Source of the DNA: Saccharothrix coeruleofusca
GTDB lineage: Bacteria; Actinomycetota; Actinomycetes; Mycobacteriales; Pseudonocardiaceae
Assembly: GCF_014648515.1 (NCBI RefSeq)
Contig: NZ_BMRG01000011.1
Coordinates: 145,840-196,943 of the forward strand
Direction of reading: 5' to 3'
DNA length: 51,104 nt
Under the pieces are notes generated by a model. That model worked only from the letters and a program-made list of their open reading frames with translations, did not search any database and had not been told where the DNA came from. This document shows positions 41,197-48,922 of this stretch, piece after piece (position 1 is the stretch's first letter; the number at the start of each line of letters is the position of its first letter). A program made the translations under genes and the position numbers.

Positions 41197-42624
41197 ATGT
41201 GGGAATACGCGCCCGCGCCCGAGTCGCGGGACATCGCGAACCTCAAGCCGAACTACCGGATGTTCGTCGACGGCGAGTTCGTCGAGGGCGGCGGTGAGCC
41301 GCTCAAGAGCGTCAACCCCGGCACCGGGGAAGTGCTCGCCGAGGTCAGCACCGCCGCGCCCGCCGACGTGGACCGGGCCGTCAAGGCCGCCCGCCGCGCC
41401 TACGACCGGGTGTGGGGCAGGATGCCCGGCGCGGAGCGCGCCAAGTACATCTTCCGCATCGCGCGGCTGATCCAGGAGCGCGGGCGCGAGCTGGCCGTGC
41501 TGGAGTCGCTGGACAACGGCAAGCCGATCAAGGAGTCGCGGGACGTGGACGTGCCCACGGCCGCCGCGCACTTCTTCTACCACGCGGGCTGGGCGGACAA
41601 GCTCGGCTACGCGGGCTACGGCCCGGACCCGCGCCCGCTGGGCGTGGCGGGCCAGGTGATCCCGTGGAACTTCCCGCTGCTGATGGCCGCGTGGAAGATC
41701 GCGCCCGCGCTGGCCTGCGGCAACACCGTGGTGCTCAAGCCCGCCGAGACGACCCCGCTGACCGCGCTGGTGCTGGCCGAGATCATCCAGCAGGCGGAGC
41801 TGCCGCCGGGCGTGGTCAACATCCTGCCGGGCGCGGGTGACGTGGGCGCGGCCGTGGTGGCGCACCCGGACGTGGACAAGGTGGCGTTCACCGGGTCCAC
41901 CGAGGTGGGCAAGCTCATCCAGCGCCAGCTCGCGGGCACCGGCAAGAAGCTGACCCTGGAGCTGGGCGGCAAGGCGGCCAACATCGTGTTCGACGACGCG
42001 CCGCTGGACCAGGCCGTCGAGGGCATCGTCAACGGCATCTTCTTCAACCAGGGCCACGTCTGCTGCGCGGGTTCGCGCCTGCTGGTGCAGGAGTCGGTGG
42101 CCGAGGAGCTGCTGGACAAGCTGCGCACCCGCGTCTCGACGCTGCGCGTGGGCGACCCGCTGGACAAGAACACCGACGTCGGCGCGATCAACTCCGCCGA
42201 GCAGCTGGCGAGGATCCAGGAGCTGACCGCGTCCGGCGAGGCCGAGGGCGCGCAGCGGTGGACCAGCTCGTGCCCGTTGCCGGACAAGGGTTTCTACTTC
42301 GCGCCCACGGTGTTCTCCAACGTGTCGCAGGCGATGCGGATCGCCCGCGAGGAGATCTTCGGGCCGGTGCTGTCGGTGCTGACCTTCCGCACCCCGGACG
42401 AGGCCGTGGCCAAGGCCAACAACACCCCGTACGGGTTGTCGGCGGGCGTGTGGACCGAGAAGGGCTCGCGCATCCTGTGGGCCGCGCAGAAGATGCGCGC
42501 GGGCGTGGTGTGGGCCAACACGTTCAACCGCTTCGACCCCACCGCCCCGTTCGGCGGCTACCAGGAGTCGGGCTTCGGCCGCGAGGGCGGTCGCACGGGG
42601 CTGGAGGCCTACCTCGATGTCTGA
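41197..42624 (+). CDS. Aldehyde dehydrogenase, full length
   Basis: This 475-residue ALDH has the NAD site IPWNFPLLMAAWKIAPALACGNTVVLKPAETTP, FTGSTEVGK, the general base Glu255 in LELGGK, and the nucleophile in FNQGHVCCAGSR, where Cys289 occupies the catalytic position. The C-terminal domain (PYGLSAGVWTEKGSRI, FGGYQESGFGREGG) is complete. It is in an operon with deoC (3-nt gap) and overlaps the shorter ALDH gene by 8 nt. Oxidation of the acetaldehyde made by DeoC is the probable role, inferred from position. Confidence 0.93.
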   Translation: MWEYAPAPESRDIANLKPNYRMFVDGEFVEGGGEPLKSVNPGTGEVLAEVSTAAPADVDRAVKAARRAYDRVWGRMPGAERAKYIFRIARLIQERGRELAVLESLDNGKPIKESRDVDVPTAAAHFFYHAGWADKLGYAGYGPDPRPLGVAGQVIPWNFPLLMAAWKIAPALACGNTVVLKPAETTPLTALVLAEIIQQAELPPGVVNILPGAGDVGAAVVAHPDVDKVAFTGSTEVGKLIQRQLAGTGKKLTLELGGKAANIVFDDAPLDQAVEGIVNGIFFNQGHVCCAGSRLLVQESVAEELLDKLRTRVSTLRVGDPLDKNTDVGAINSAEQLARIQELTASGEAEGAQRWTSSCPLPDKGFYFAPTVFSNVSQAMRIAREEIFGPVLSVLTFRTPDEAVAKANNTPYGLSAGVWTEKGSRILWAAQKMRAGVVWANTFNRFDPTAPFGGYQESGFGREGGRTGLEAYLDV

Positions 42625-43483
42625 GAACCGGATCGGCGTGGCGAAGACCTACAAGCTCTACATCGGCGGCGCGTTCCCGCGCTCGGAGTCCGGGCGCAGC
42701 TACCCGGTCTCCGACGCCAAGGGCGCTTTCCTGGCCAACGCGGCGCAGGGCTCCCGCAAGGACGCCCGCGACGCGGTGGCGGCGGCGCGCAAGGCGTTCC
42801 CCGGCTGGTCGGGGGCGACCGCGTACAACCGGGGGCAGGTGCTCTACCGGGTGGCCGAGGTGCTGGAGGGCCGCCGCGAGCAGTTCGCCGCCGAGGTGGC
42901 CGCCGCCGAGGGCGTGGCGCTGAAGAAGGCGCAGCAGCTGGTGGACGCGGCCGTGGACCGGTGGGTCTGGTACGCGGGGTGGACCGACAAGGTGGCCACG
43001 GTGCTGGGCGCGGCGAACCCGGTGGCGGGGCCGTACTTCTCGTTCTCGGTGCCGGAGCCGACCGGTGTGGTGGCGGTGCTGGCGCCGCAGCAGTCGTCGC
43101 TACTGGGGCTGGTCAGCGCGGTCGCCCCGGTGGTGGCCACGGGCAACACCGCGGTCGTGGTGGCCTCGGCGGACCGGCCGCTGCCCGCGGTGACCCTGTC
43201 CGAGGTGCTGGCCACCTCGGACGTGCCCGGTGGCGTGGTCAACGTGCTCACCGGCCGCACCGAGGAGATCGCCCCGTGGCTGGCCTCGCACGCCGACGTC
43301 AACGCGCTGGACCTGACCGGCGCGCCGGAGGCGCTGCGGGCGGAGCTGGAGCGCTCGGCGGCGGGGACGGTCAAGCGGGTGCTGCGGCCCCGGCCGTCGG
43401 AGGACTACCTGCGTGAGCCGGACCTGGGCAGGCTGCGCGCGTTCGTGGAGTCCAAGACCGTCTGGCACCCCGTCGGCACCTGA
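42617..43483 (+). CDS. Truncated aldehyde dehydrogenase-like protein without catalytic domain
   Basis: This 288-residue protein starts KLYIGGAFPRSESGRSYPVSD, a normal ALDH N-terminus, and continues through the NAD-binding region (EPTGVVAVLAPQQSSLLGLVSAVAPVVATGNTAVVVAS) to about where the Rossmann domain ends. The FTGS, ELGGK and Cys-nucleophile motifs are missing; DLTGAPEALRAELERS replaces the strand that normally precedes Glu. The reading frame is intact and coding bias is normal, so this is a stable short protein, not a fresh pseudogene. It may be a regulatory or structural partner of the upstream ALDH. Confidence 0.85.
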   Translation: MSENRIGVAKTYKLYIGGAFPRSESGRSYPVSDAKGAFLANAAQGSRKDARDAVAAARKAFPGWSGATAYNRGQVLYRVAEVLEGRREQFAAEVAAAEGVALKKAQQLVDAAVDRWVWYAGWTDKVATVLGAANPVAGPYFSFSVPEPTGVVAVLAPQQSSLLGLVSAVAPVVATGNTAVVVASADRPLPAVTLSEVLATSDVPGGVVNVLTGRTEEIAPWLASHADVNALDLTGAPEALRAELERSAAGTVKRVLRPRPSEDYLREPDLGRLRAFVESKTVWHPVGT

Positions 43484-43488
43484 CGCCT

Positions 43489-43598
43489 GCAAGTACTACC
43501 CGGCCCACCTTTCGGGGCCGTTAACTACTACCCGCCGCACCCCACGCGACGGCGGGTAGTAGTTAACGGCCCTGTGGGAGGGGTCGGGTAGTACTTGC
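43489..43598. repeat. Inverted pair of 46-bp repeat units (family 1, copy 2)
   Basis: The left unit (43489-43534) begins GCAAGTACTACCCGGC and ends TTAACTACTACCCG. The right unit (43553-43598) is the inverse. An inner 21-bp perfect inverted repeat (43516-43536 with 43551-43571) leaves a 14-nt loop. The outer 14 bp (43489-43502 with 43585-43598) also pair. It lies in the convergent junction between the truncated ALDH and ABC-associated genes and could act as a strong bidirectional terminator. Confidence 0.88.
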
Positions 43599-43606
43599 CG
43601 GTGCGG

Positions 43607-44170
43607 TCAGTGGCGGCAGCCGAGGGCGGTGTAGGCGAGCAGGCCGAGGCCGGCGGCGGTGAGGGCGGCGACCGTGGCGACGGTCGTGCCCGGCGGCTGC
43701 ACGGGCCAGGTCAGCAGCTGCTCGTACCACTGCTGCCCGGTGGGCACGACCATGGTCACCCCGGTCCACGCCACCGGCAGCGCCCACGCCGCCCGCGCGC
43801 CGAACACCACGGCGCCCAGCGCGGCGGTGCCGCCCAGGCCCGCCAGGTCCCGCAGCACCAGGTCGCGGTCGGCCAGCGGGTCCGCGACCAGCCCCACCGC
43901 CAGCAGCAGCCCGGTCAGCACCGCCCCGGCCACCAGCAGGTGCCCGGCCCGGCGCGGCGGCCAGCCGAACGCGGCGGTCCGGTCGAGCTGGAGGTCGTGC
44001 CCGCCCAACCCGACCGACACCGCGGCGACCGCGACGGCCACCGCGAACGCGGCCAGCCGGGGGCTGCCGCCCGGCTGGGCCAGCCAGCCGAGCAGCGCCA
44101 CGCCGACCACCGCCACCGCCGCGCTGGTCGGGACCTGGCGGGAACGCGCGTGCAGCACCAGCCACCTCAC
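43607..44170 (-). CDS. Multi-pass membrane protein at the end of the sigma/ABC operon
   Basis: This 187-residue protein (from GTG 44170) has about five hydrophobic segments: VPTSAAVAVVGVALLGWLA, LAAFAVAVAVAAVSVGLGG, HLLVAGAVLTGLLLAVGLVA, LGGTAALGAVVFGARAAWALPVAWTGVTMV and TTVATVAALTAAGLGLLAYTALGC. It may be a second permease-like subunit of the exporter encoded upstream. A hairpin at 44195-44223 sits between it and the preceding stop, which argues against the longer frame that starts at 44260. No family is recognised. Confidence 0.68.
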   Translation of the reverse strand: MRWLVLHARSRQVPTSAAVAVVGVALLGWLAQPGGSPRLAAFAVAVAVAAVSVGLGGHDLQLDRTAAFGWPPRRAGHLLVAGAVLTGLLLAVGLVADPLADRDLVLRDLAGLGGTAALGAVVFGARAAWALPVAWTGVTMVVPTGQQWYEQLLTWPVQPPGTTVATVAALTAAGLGLLAYTALGCRH

Positions 44171-44194
44171 CGCGCACCCCCGACCGGACCGGGC

Positions 44195-44223
44195 GGCGGC
44201 GTCCCCCGACGTGCGACGCCGCC
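44195..44223 (-). terminator. Intra-operon hairpin upstream of the last membrane gene
   Basis: GGCGGCGTC (44195-44203) pairs with GACGCCGCC (44215-44223) around an 11-nt loop. It could attenuate transcription into the 43607-44170 gene or stabilise the upstream mRNA. Confidence 0.45.
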
Positions 44224-44249
44224 ACCCGGCGCTCCCAGGATCGCCCGCT

Positions 44250-45614
44250 TCACAGGGCACCGCTCGTCAAGGCGGTGAGCGGGTCGCCGCTGCACGCCCC
44301 CTGCACGGCCCGCATCGCCTGCACCCGCGCCACCTGCTCCTGCTCGGGCAGTGCGCGCAGCGCCTCCCAGGCGGGCCCGACCAGCGCGTCCACGTCCTTC
44401 GCGTACCAGCTCTGCGGGGACAGCAGCGGCACCAGCCTGCCCGCCACCCACGACCCGGCCACCGTCCGCGCGGCGATCTCGCGCGTCGGGTCCTCCGGGC
44501 TGACCATGCCGTGGCACGGGCGCGTGCCCGCCCCCGCGACCATCCGCTTGGTCAGCTCCTCGCCGCGCGCGGGCTCGTTGATCAGGAAGTAGTTCAGCTC
44601 GTCGAGGTTGATCCACACCACGTCGGTCGGCTCGGCCTCGCGGGAGGCCGACCACACCGGTCCGGGTTTCTCCCGCACCGACCGCGGCGGATCGGGCAGC
44701 TTCGCCAACTGGCGCAGCGCCTCCTGCGCGGGTCCGGCCACTTCGGCCAGCTCGTGCCCGTGCGCCCTGGTCAGGCACACCCGCGGCCCGCTGTCGGTGC
44801 ACACCTCGCTCATCGCGACCGCCGACGCCACCCGGACCTCCTCCGGGGTGCCGGGCATCAGCGGCACCGCCACGGCGGCGGCCAGCACCACCGGCAGCAG
44901 TGCCTGCCACCACTTGCGGGCCGCCAGCAGCAGGAACGCGGTCAGCGCCAGCCCGGCGTAGAACAGGCCCTGGGCCAGGGTGAACGAGCCCGCCGGCTCG
45001 TGGAAGACGTCGCGGGGCGACGGCGTGCTGGGCCGCAGCAGCGTCAGCCGCAGCACCAGCCCGCTGGGCGCGTCGTCGTCGAGATCGCCGACCCGCAACG
45101 CGGTCGCCACGAGCACCAGCGCGCCCACCGCCAGCACCGGCGGGGTCAGCGGGGACGGCACCAGCCGGGCCAGCCCGGCGCCCAGCCACGCGGCGGCCAC
45201 CAGCGCCACCAGCCCGACCAGCAGCACCAGCAGCCACGACCACTGCCAGTAGCCGTCCACCCGCACCGCGCCGATCGCGGTCACCACCAGCTGAGCGGTC
45301 ACCACCCCGATGCCGAGCGCGCCCAGCAGCGCCAGCGCCCGGTGCGCGCGGGGGCGCGGGGTGGAGGCGAACAGCTCCTCCACGCCGGAGCGCCGGTCCC
45401 GCAGGCCCTGCAGCGCGCCCAGCCCCACCACCACCGGCCAGCTGAACATCAGCGGGAACCGGACCCACTCGGCCAGCATCCCCCACTGCCGCGTCCAGGT
45501 GACGCTGCCGCTGTTCGGCGGCCCCATGCGCAGCACCACCAGGGCGATCACCAGCACCACCACGCCCAGCAGCGGCGCCGCCGACCGGCGCAGCTCCACC
45601 CCCAGCGCCCTCAC
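44250..45614 (-). CDS. ABC-2-like permease with large C-terminal extracytoplasmic domain
   Basis: This 454-residue protein has several transmembrane segments in the first 245 residues (LLGVVVLVIALVVLRM, FPLMFSWPVVVGLGAL, ALLGALGIGVVTAQLVVTAIG, WLLVLLVGLVALVAAAWLGAGL, VLAVGALVLVATAL, LFYAGLALTAFLLLAARKW, LLPVVLAAAVAVPLM). A soluble tail of about 200 residues follows, containing Cys pairs (EVCTDSGPRVCL) and TDVVWINLDELNYFLINEP. It pairs with the ATPase gene by a GTGA overlap at 45614. The tail resembles no family I can name. A role in export or sensing is inference. Confidence 0.78.
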   Translation of the reverse strand: MRALGVELRRSAAPLLGVVVLVIALVVLRMGPPNSGSVTWTRQWGMLAEWVRFPLMFSWPVVVGLGALQGLRDRRSGVEELFASTPRPRAHRALALLGALGIGVVTAQLVVTAIGAVRVDGYWQWSWLLVLLVGLVALVAAAWLGAGLARLVPSPLTPPVLAVGALVLVATALRVGDLDDDAPSGLVLRLTLLRPSTPSPRDVFHEPAGSFTLAQGLFYAGLALTAFLLLAARKWWQALLPVVLAAAVAVPLMPGTPEEVRVASAVAMSEVCTDSGPRVCLTRAHGHELAEVAGPAQEALRQLAKLPDPPRSVREKPGPVWSASREAEPTDVVWINLDELNYFLINEPARGEELTKRMVAGAGTRPCHGMVSPEDPTREIAARTVAGSWVAGRLVPLLSPQSWYAKDVDALVGPAWEALRALPEQEQVARVQAMRAVQGACSGDPLTALTSGAL

Positions 45615-46429
45615 CACGCACCGGCCTTCCCGCCGTCGGTCTTCCCGCGACTGGCCAGCAGCGCCGAGTAGCCGCGCTCGATGGGGCTGTCGCCCACGTC
45701 GTCGGGGCCGCCCTCGGCGGCCAGCTCGGCGGGGGTGCCCTGGAAGAGCAGCTTCCCCGACTCGAACAGCACCACGTCGGCGCACGCCGCGGCCACGTCC
45801 TCGACCAGGTGGGTGGACACCAGCACGCAGGTGTCCGCGCCCAGCTCGTGCAGCAGCTCGCGGAACCGGACGCGCTGGCCGGGGTCCAGCCCGGCGGTCG
45901 GCTCGTCCAGCAGCAGCAGGTCGGGGTCGTTGACGATGGCCTGGGCGATGCCCGCCCGGCGCACCATGCCGCCGGAGAGGGTCCTGAGCTTGTCGTCGGC
46001 GCGGTCGGCCAGCCCGACCCGCTCGACCGCGCGCTGCACCGCGCCGGGCACCTCGGCCTTGGGCACCTCCTTGAGCCAGGCCATGTACTCGACGAACTCG
46101 CGCACGGTGAACCGCTTGTAGTAGCCGAACTCCTGCGGCAGGTAGCCCAGCCTGCGGCGCAGCGCGCGCAGGTCGGCCCGCCCGGCCACCCGCTCGCCGA
46201 ACAGCTCCAGCACGCCCCCGGCGGGCCGCAGCACCGTCGCCAGCGACCTGATCAGCGTGGTCTTGCCCGCGCCGTTGGGCCCGAGCAGGCCGTGCACCCC
46301 CACGCCCAGCCCCAGGTCCAGGCCGTCGACCGCCATCCGGCGGCCCGCCTTGACCCGCAGCCCCTCCGCGCGGACGTGCCAGGCGTACCCCGTCGGCGCG
46401 ACCTCTGCCGCGCTCGTCGCACGCGCCAT
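45611..46429 (-). CDS. ABC transporter ATP-binding protein (exporter type)
   Basis: This 272-residue ATPase has Walker A GPNGAGKTT, the Q-loop in YLPQEFGYYKRFTVREF, signature LSGGM, Walker B DLLLLDEPTAGLD, and the H-loop VSTHLVEDV. The Q-loop/signature region (GYLPQEFG, TLSGGMVRRAGIAQAI) is typical of ABC-2 exporters of antibiotics or of DrrA-like proteins. The ATG at 46429 has AAGGA about 7 nt upstream. It sits between the anti-sigma gene (17-nt gap) and the permease (GTGA overlap), so all are one operon driven from upstream of the sigma gene. The substrate is unknown. Confidence 0.94.
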   Translation of the reverse strand: MARATSAAEVAPTGYAWHVRAEGLRVKAGRRMAVDGLDLGLGVGVHGLLGPNGAGKTTLIRSLATVLRPAGGVLELFGERVAGRADLRALRRRLGYLPQEFGYYKRFTVREFVEYMAWLKEVPKAEVPGAVQRAVERVGLADRADDKLRTLSGGMVRRAGIAQAIVNDPDLLLLDEPTAGLDPGQRVRFRELLHELGADTCVLVSTHLVEDVAAACADVVLFESGKLLFQGTPAELAAEGGPDDVGDSPIERGYSALLASRGKTDGGKAGAW

Positions 46430-46446
46430 CACAGTCCTTCCCTCCA

Positions 46447-47247
46447 TCACCAGTTGTCCACGCGCACGTACGCCCGCGACCTCATGAGCACCACCACCGC
46501 GCCCGCCACCAGCACCGCCGCCCACCACGGACCGGCGGCGGGCACCAGCACCACCGGGACCGCGTTGCGCACCACGGCCGGGCCGACCACCAGCAGCGCC
46601 CACAGCACCGAGGTGGCCACCGCCGCGCGGCGCACGCCGACCAGGCCGCCCAGTGCCAGCGCCGCCGAGGTGAGCCCCAGGCACGGCAGCAGCCACCACG
46701 CGGCGGAGTCACCGGTGAGCCAGCCGGTGAGCAGCAGCACCGGCAGCACCACCACGAGCACCGCGGTGGTGCGGCGCAGCACCAGCTCCAGCCCGGCCCT
46801 GGGCGTGCAGGCGATCAGCTCGTGGGCCGGGTCCAGGCCGCGCGACCAGGCCACGGCCACGCCCAGCACCGGCCCGATCGGCGCGAGCAGCAGGACCGCC
46901 GACGGCATCGCGTCGCTGGGCAGCACCAGTTCCAGCACCACCACCGCGAACAGCACCAGCAGCGTCATGATCAGCCACGGCACCAGCGACGGCGTGGCCC
47001 AGGTGGCCAGCCGGGTCCAGTGCCGCACCCGCGCGGGCGGGGCGGTCAGCTCGGGCTCCAGGGCGGCCCAGACCGCCGCGCTCAGCGCCGCGACCGGCGG
47101 CGGGGCCACGTCGGCCAGCCGCACCCGGCACACCTCGCAGCCCTCCAGGTGCGACTCGACCGCCCACAGCCGGTCCGGCGGGATGTCCGGGTCGCCCGCC
47201 GCGTAGCGGGCGACCAGCTCGGCGGACGCGTGCTCGTCGCGGTTCAC
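46447..47247 (-). CDS. Zinc-finger anti-sigma factor fused to a polytopic membrane domain
   Basis: This 266-residue protein starts with a ZAS-type anti-sigma domain: ELVARYAAGDPDIPPDRLWAVESHLEGCEVCRVRLADV, containing H-x3-C-x2-C (HLEGCEVC). Instead of one transmembrane helix it continues with about six (LVPWLIMTLLVLFAVVVLELVL, VLLLAPIGPVLGVAVAW, TTAVLVVVLPVLLLTGWL, WWLLPCLGLTSAALALGGLVG, VATSVLWALLVVGPAVV, WWAAVLVAGAVVVLM), like an ABC-2 permease. The GTG start overlaps the sigma stop (GTGA). It would hold the sigma factor at the membrane and may itself be part of the transporter. Confidence 0.85.
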   Translation of the reverse strand: MNRDEHASAELVARYAAGDPDIPPDRLWAVESHLEGCEVCRVRLADVAPPPVAALSAAVWAALEPELTAPPARVRHWTRLATWATPSLVPWLIMTLLVLFAVVVLELVLPSDAMPSAVLLLAPIGPVLGVAVAWSRGLDPAHELIACTPRAGLELVLRRTTAVLVVVLPVLLLTGWLTGDSAAWWLLPCLGLTSAALALGGLVGVRRAAVATSVLWALLVVGPAVVRNAVPVVLVPAAGPWWAAVLVAGAVVVLMRSRAYVRVDNW

Positions 47248-47768
47248 GTCAGTGCCTCCCTCAGCGCGATCCGGGCCCGCCGGGCGCGGGTCTTCACCGT
47301 TCCCTCGGGCACGCCGAGCAGCACCGCGGTCTCCCGGACGGTCAGCCCGTCCAGCACCATGGCCTGCAGGACCTGCCGCAGTTCGGGCGCGAGGGCGCGC
47401 AGCGCGTCGCCCACGTCGTCGCCCAGCGAGCGGGCCAGGGCCTCGTCCTCGGCGGCGGGCGCGACGGCTTCGGCCACCGGCAGCGGCTGGGCGTGGTGGG
47501 CGCGTCTGCGGAAGGCGTCGACCAGCCGCCGGGCGGCGATCGTCCACAGCCAGCCGACGGCGGTGCCGTTCGCGGCCACGCCGGCGAAGGTGCCCGCCGC
47601 GCGCCAGACGGCCAGGTAGGTCTCCTGCATGACCTCGGCGACGACCTGCTCGTCGGCGCAGCGGCGGCGCAGGCGCACCGCCAGCCACGGCGACGTGCGC
47701 CGGTAGAGCTCCTCGAAGGCGGCGCGGTCGCCCTTGGCCACCGCGCGCACCAACCGCTCCTCGTTCAC
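47244..47768 (-). CDS. ECF RNA polymerase sigma factor
   Basis: This 174-residue protein (177 if the TTG at 47777 is used) has sigma region 2 (AFEELYRRTSPWLAVRLRRRC...EVMQETYLAVWRAA, with WLWTIAARRLVDAFRRRAH) and region 4 (ALAPELRQVLQAMVLDGLTVRETAVLLGVPEGTVKTRARRARIALREAL), the HTH that reads the -35 box. No region 1.1 or 3 is present, as expected for group 4 sigma factors. It is the first gene of a five-gene operon (sigma, anti-sigma, ATPase, permease, membrane protein). I see no clear GGAAC-type autoregulated promoter upstream. The signal is unknown. Confidence 0.92.
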   Translation of the reverse strand: MNEERLVRAVAKGDRAAFEELYRRTSPWLAVRLRRRCADEQVVAEVMQETYLAVWRAAGTFAGVAANGTAVGWLWTIAARRLVDAFRRRAHHAQPLPVAEAVAPAAEDEALARSLGDDVGDALRALAPELRQVLQAMVLDGLTVRETAVLLGVPEGTVKTRARRARIALREALT

Positions 47769-47828
47769 ACCCGGCAAGACGCGCGCGTCGGCGGAACGGT
47801 TCTCAGCCCGGAGTGATCCGGGTCACGC

Positions 47829-48170
47829 TCAGTACCAGGCGTTGCCGCTCTCGGTCTCGGTCGCGTCGGCCTGCGAGGCGGCCCGGTGGGACAGCGCGGC
47901 GACCGCCTCCTCCAGCTCGCGCTGGGTGTCCGGGCCCCGATCGGAGTTCACCGTCAGGGTGATCAGGCTGCGCCCCGCCTCCTCCTCGTCGACGACCGCG
48001 AGCGAGCCCTCGCTCCAGGTGAGCACCCGGCGGTCGTGGTCGACCCGCAGGCTGGCGTCGTCGGCGACCAGGCCGGGCAGGTGCTGGGGCAGCGCCTCGG
48101 GCTGCGCGAGCAGGTCGAACAGCTGCCGCGCGGGCACGTCGACCGGCGCGTGGTACTCGTAGCTGGCCAC
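47829..48170 (-). CDS. SRPBCC-fold protein (polyketide cyclase/START-like)
   Basis: This 113-residue protein has the compact helix-grip pattern of SRPBCC proteins: YEYHAPVDVPARQLFDLLAQPEALPQHLPGLV at the N-terminus, then alternating strands (DHDRRVLTWSEGSLAVVDEEEAGRSLITLTV) and a C-terminal helix (QRELEEAVAALSHRAASQA). These bind hydrophobic ligands in a cavity. The GTG start has AGGAGG 6 nt upstream. It is on the same strand as the sigma operon but 60 bp from it, and is probably separate. The ligand cannot be inferred. Confidence 0.8.
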   Translation of the reverse strand: MASYEYHAPVDVPARQLFDLLAQPEALPQHLPGLVADDASLRVDHDRRVLTWSEGSLAVVDEEEAGRSLITLTVNSDRGPDTQRELEEAVAALSHRAASQADATETESGNAWY

Positions 48171-48228
48171 ATCCGCCTCCTGGCTGCCGGGACCGCTGGA
48201 GTACCCCGCCGGGTCCCGGCTAAGCGCT

Positions 48229-48765
48229 TCAGGTGGTGCGCCAGCCCAGGCGGCCGTCGGTGGTGATCAGCGGCTCGCAGTGGCCGAGCCTGCTGCGGTG
48301 CTCCAGCGCCGTGGCGACCTGGTCGAGCATCTCCACCAGGCTGGCCCACTCCGGCTTGAGCATCTTGCGGCTCTCCCGGTCCCACTCGACCACGCACCCG
48401 GTCAGCGCGCCGGGCCGCAGGTCCACGGCCAGCGCGTCACCGCAGCCGTCGAAGGCGATGGGCAGCCAGCTCGGGTGGAAGCCCGCCGTGGGCGAGCCCG
48501 CCTCCGAAACCGGGTCGGCGGGCCAGAACCCCTGCTTGAGCCGCCACGAGCGCAGCGCGTTGGTCGGCCCCAGCGGCGTGTAGAAGGGCGGCAGCACCTC
48601 GGCGAAGGCCAGGTCCTCGGTCCCGCCGCAGACCGACCACCACGCGCGCAGGTCCGCCGGTGGCTCCAGGCCGGTCACCGCCGCCAGTTCCGCGACGGCC
48701 GAGTGCTCCTCGGCGGGGCCGAACACGGCCGCGGTCAGGGGGGCGTGGTCGTCGAGCCACGCCAC
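48229..48765 (-). CDS. SMI1/KNR4 (SUKH) domain protein
   Basis: This 178-residue protein has the SUKH pattern: EEHSAVAELAAVTGLEPPADLRAWWSVCGGTEDL with the G-x-x-P-x-x-L/Y segment, PFYTPLGPTNAL, then WLPIAFDGCGDALAVDLRPGALTGCVVEWDRES, the conserved W-I/L-P-I/F-x-x-x-G-x-D/G motif. SUKH proteins are often immunity proteins for polymorphic toxins, and the divergent operon encodes a WXG100/NlpC system. The chosen GTG (48765) has GGAGAAG 4 nt upstream. A GTG at 48795 gives 10 more residues without a ribosome-binding site. Whether it protects against any toxin is untested. Confidence 0.85.
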   Translation of the reverse strand: MAWLDDHAPLTAAVFGPAEEHSAVAELAAVTGLEPPADLRAWWSVCGGTEDLAFAEVLPPFYTPLGPTNALRSWRLKQGFWPADPVSEAGSPTAGFHPSWLPIAFDGCGDALAVDLRPGALTGCVVEWDRESRKMLKPEWASLVEMLDQVATALEHRSRLGHCEPLITTDGRLGWRTT

Positions 48766-48814
48766 GATTCTTCTCCAATGGCGCAGAACACCCACAACGA
48801 CATGATCACCTCAG

Positions 48815-48892
48815 AACGCCGCGCAGGGTACCGCTCATCGGGGCAGGATCCGCGTCAAAACGCCGCGCAGCCGGGTGGATTCGGGCAGGATC
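48815..48892 (+). promoter_or_regulatory. Direct repeat in the promoter region of the WXG100/NlpC operon
   Basis: AACGCCGCGCAG occurs at 48815 and 48859, and GGGCAGGATC at 48841 and (one truncated run) 48883, giving two related units of about 35 bp placed 42-44 bp apart (four helical turns). They lie 30-110 nt before the GTG at 48923. They could be paired binding sites for a regulator. Confidence 0.45.
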
Positions 48893-48922
48893 TCCCCTGT
48901 TCGTCCTACTGAGGGGGAAGCG

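Noticed and set aside
44171-44260. Longer start (ATG 44260) for the last membrane gene of the sigma operon
   Set aside because: The extra N-terminus is Arg/Gly-rich without pattern and would read through a clear hairpin at 44195-44223.
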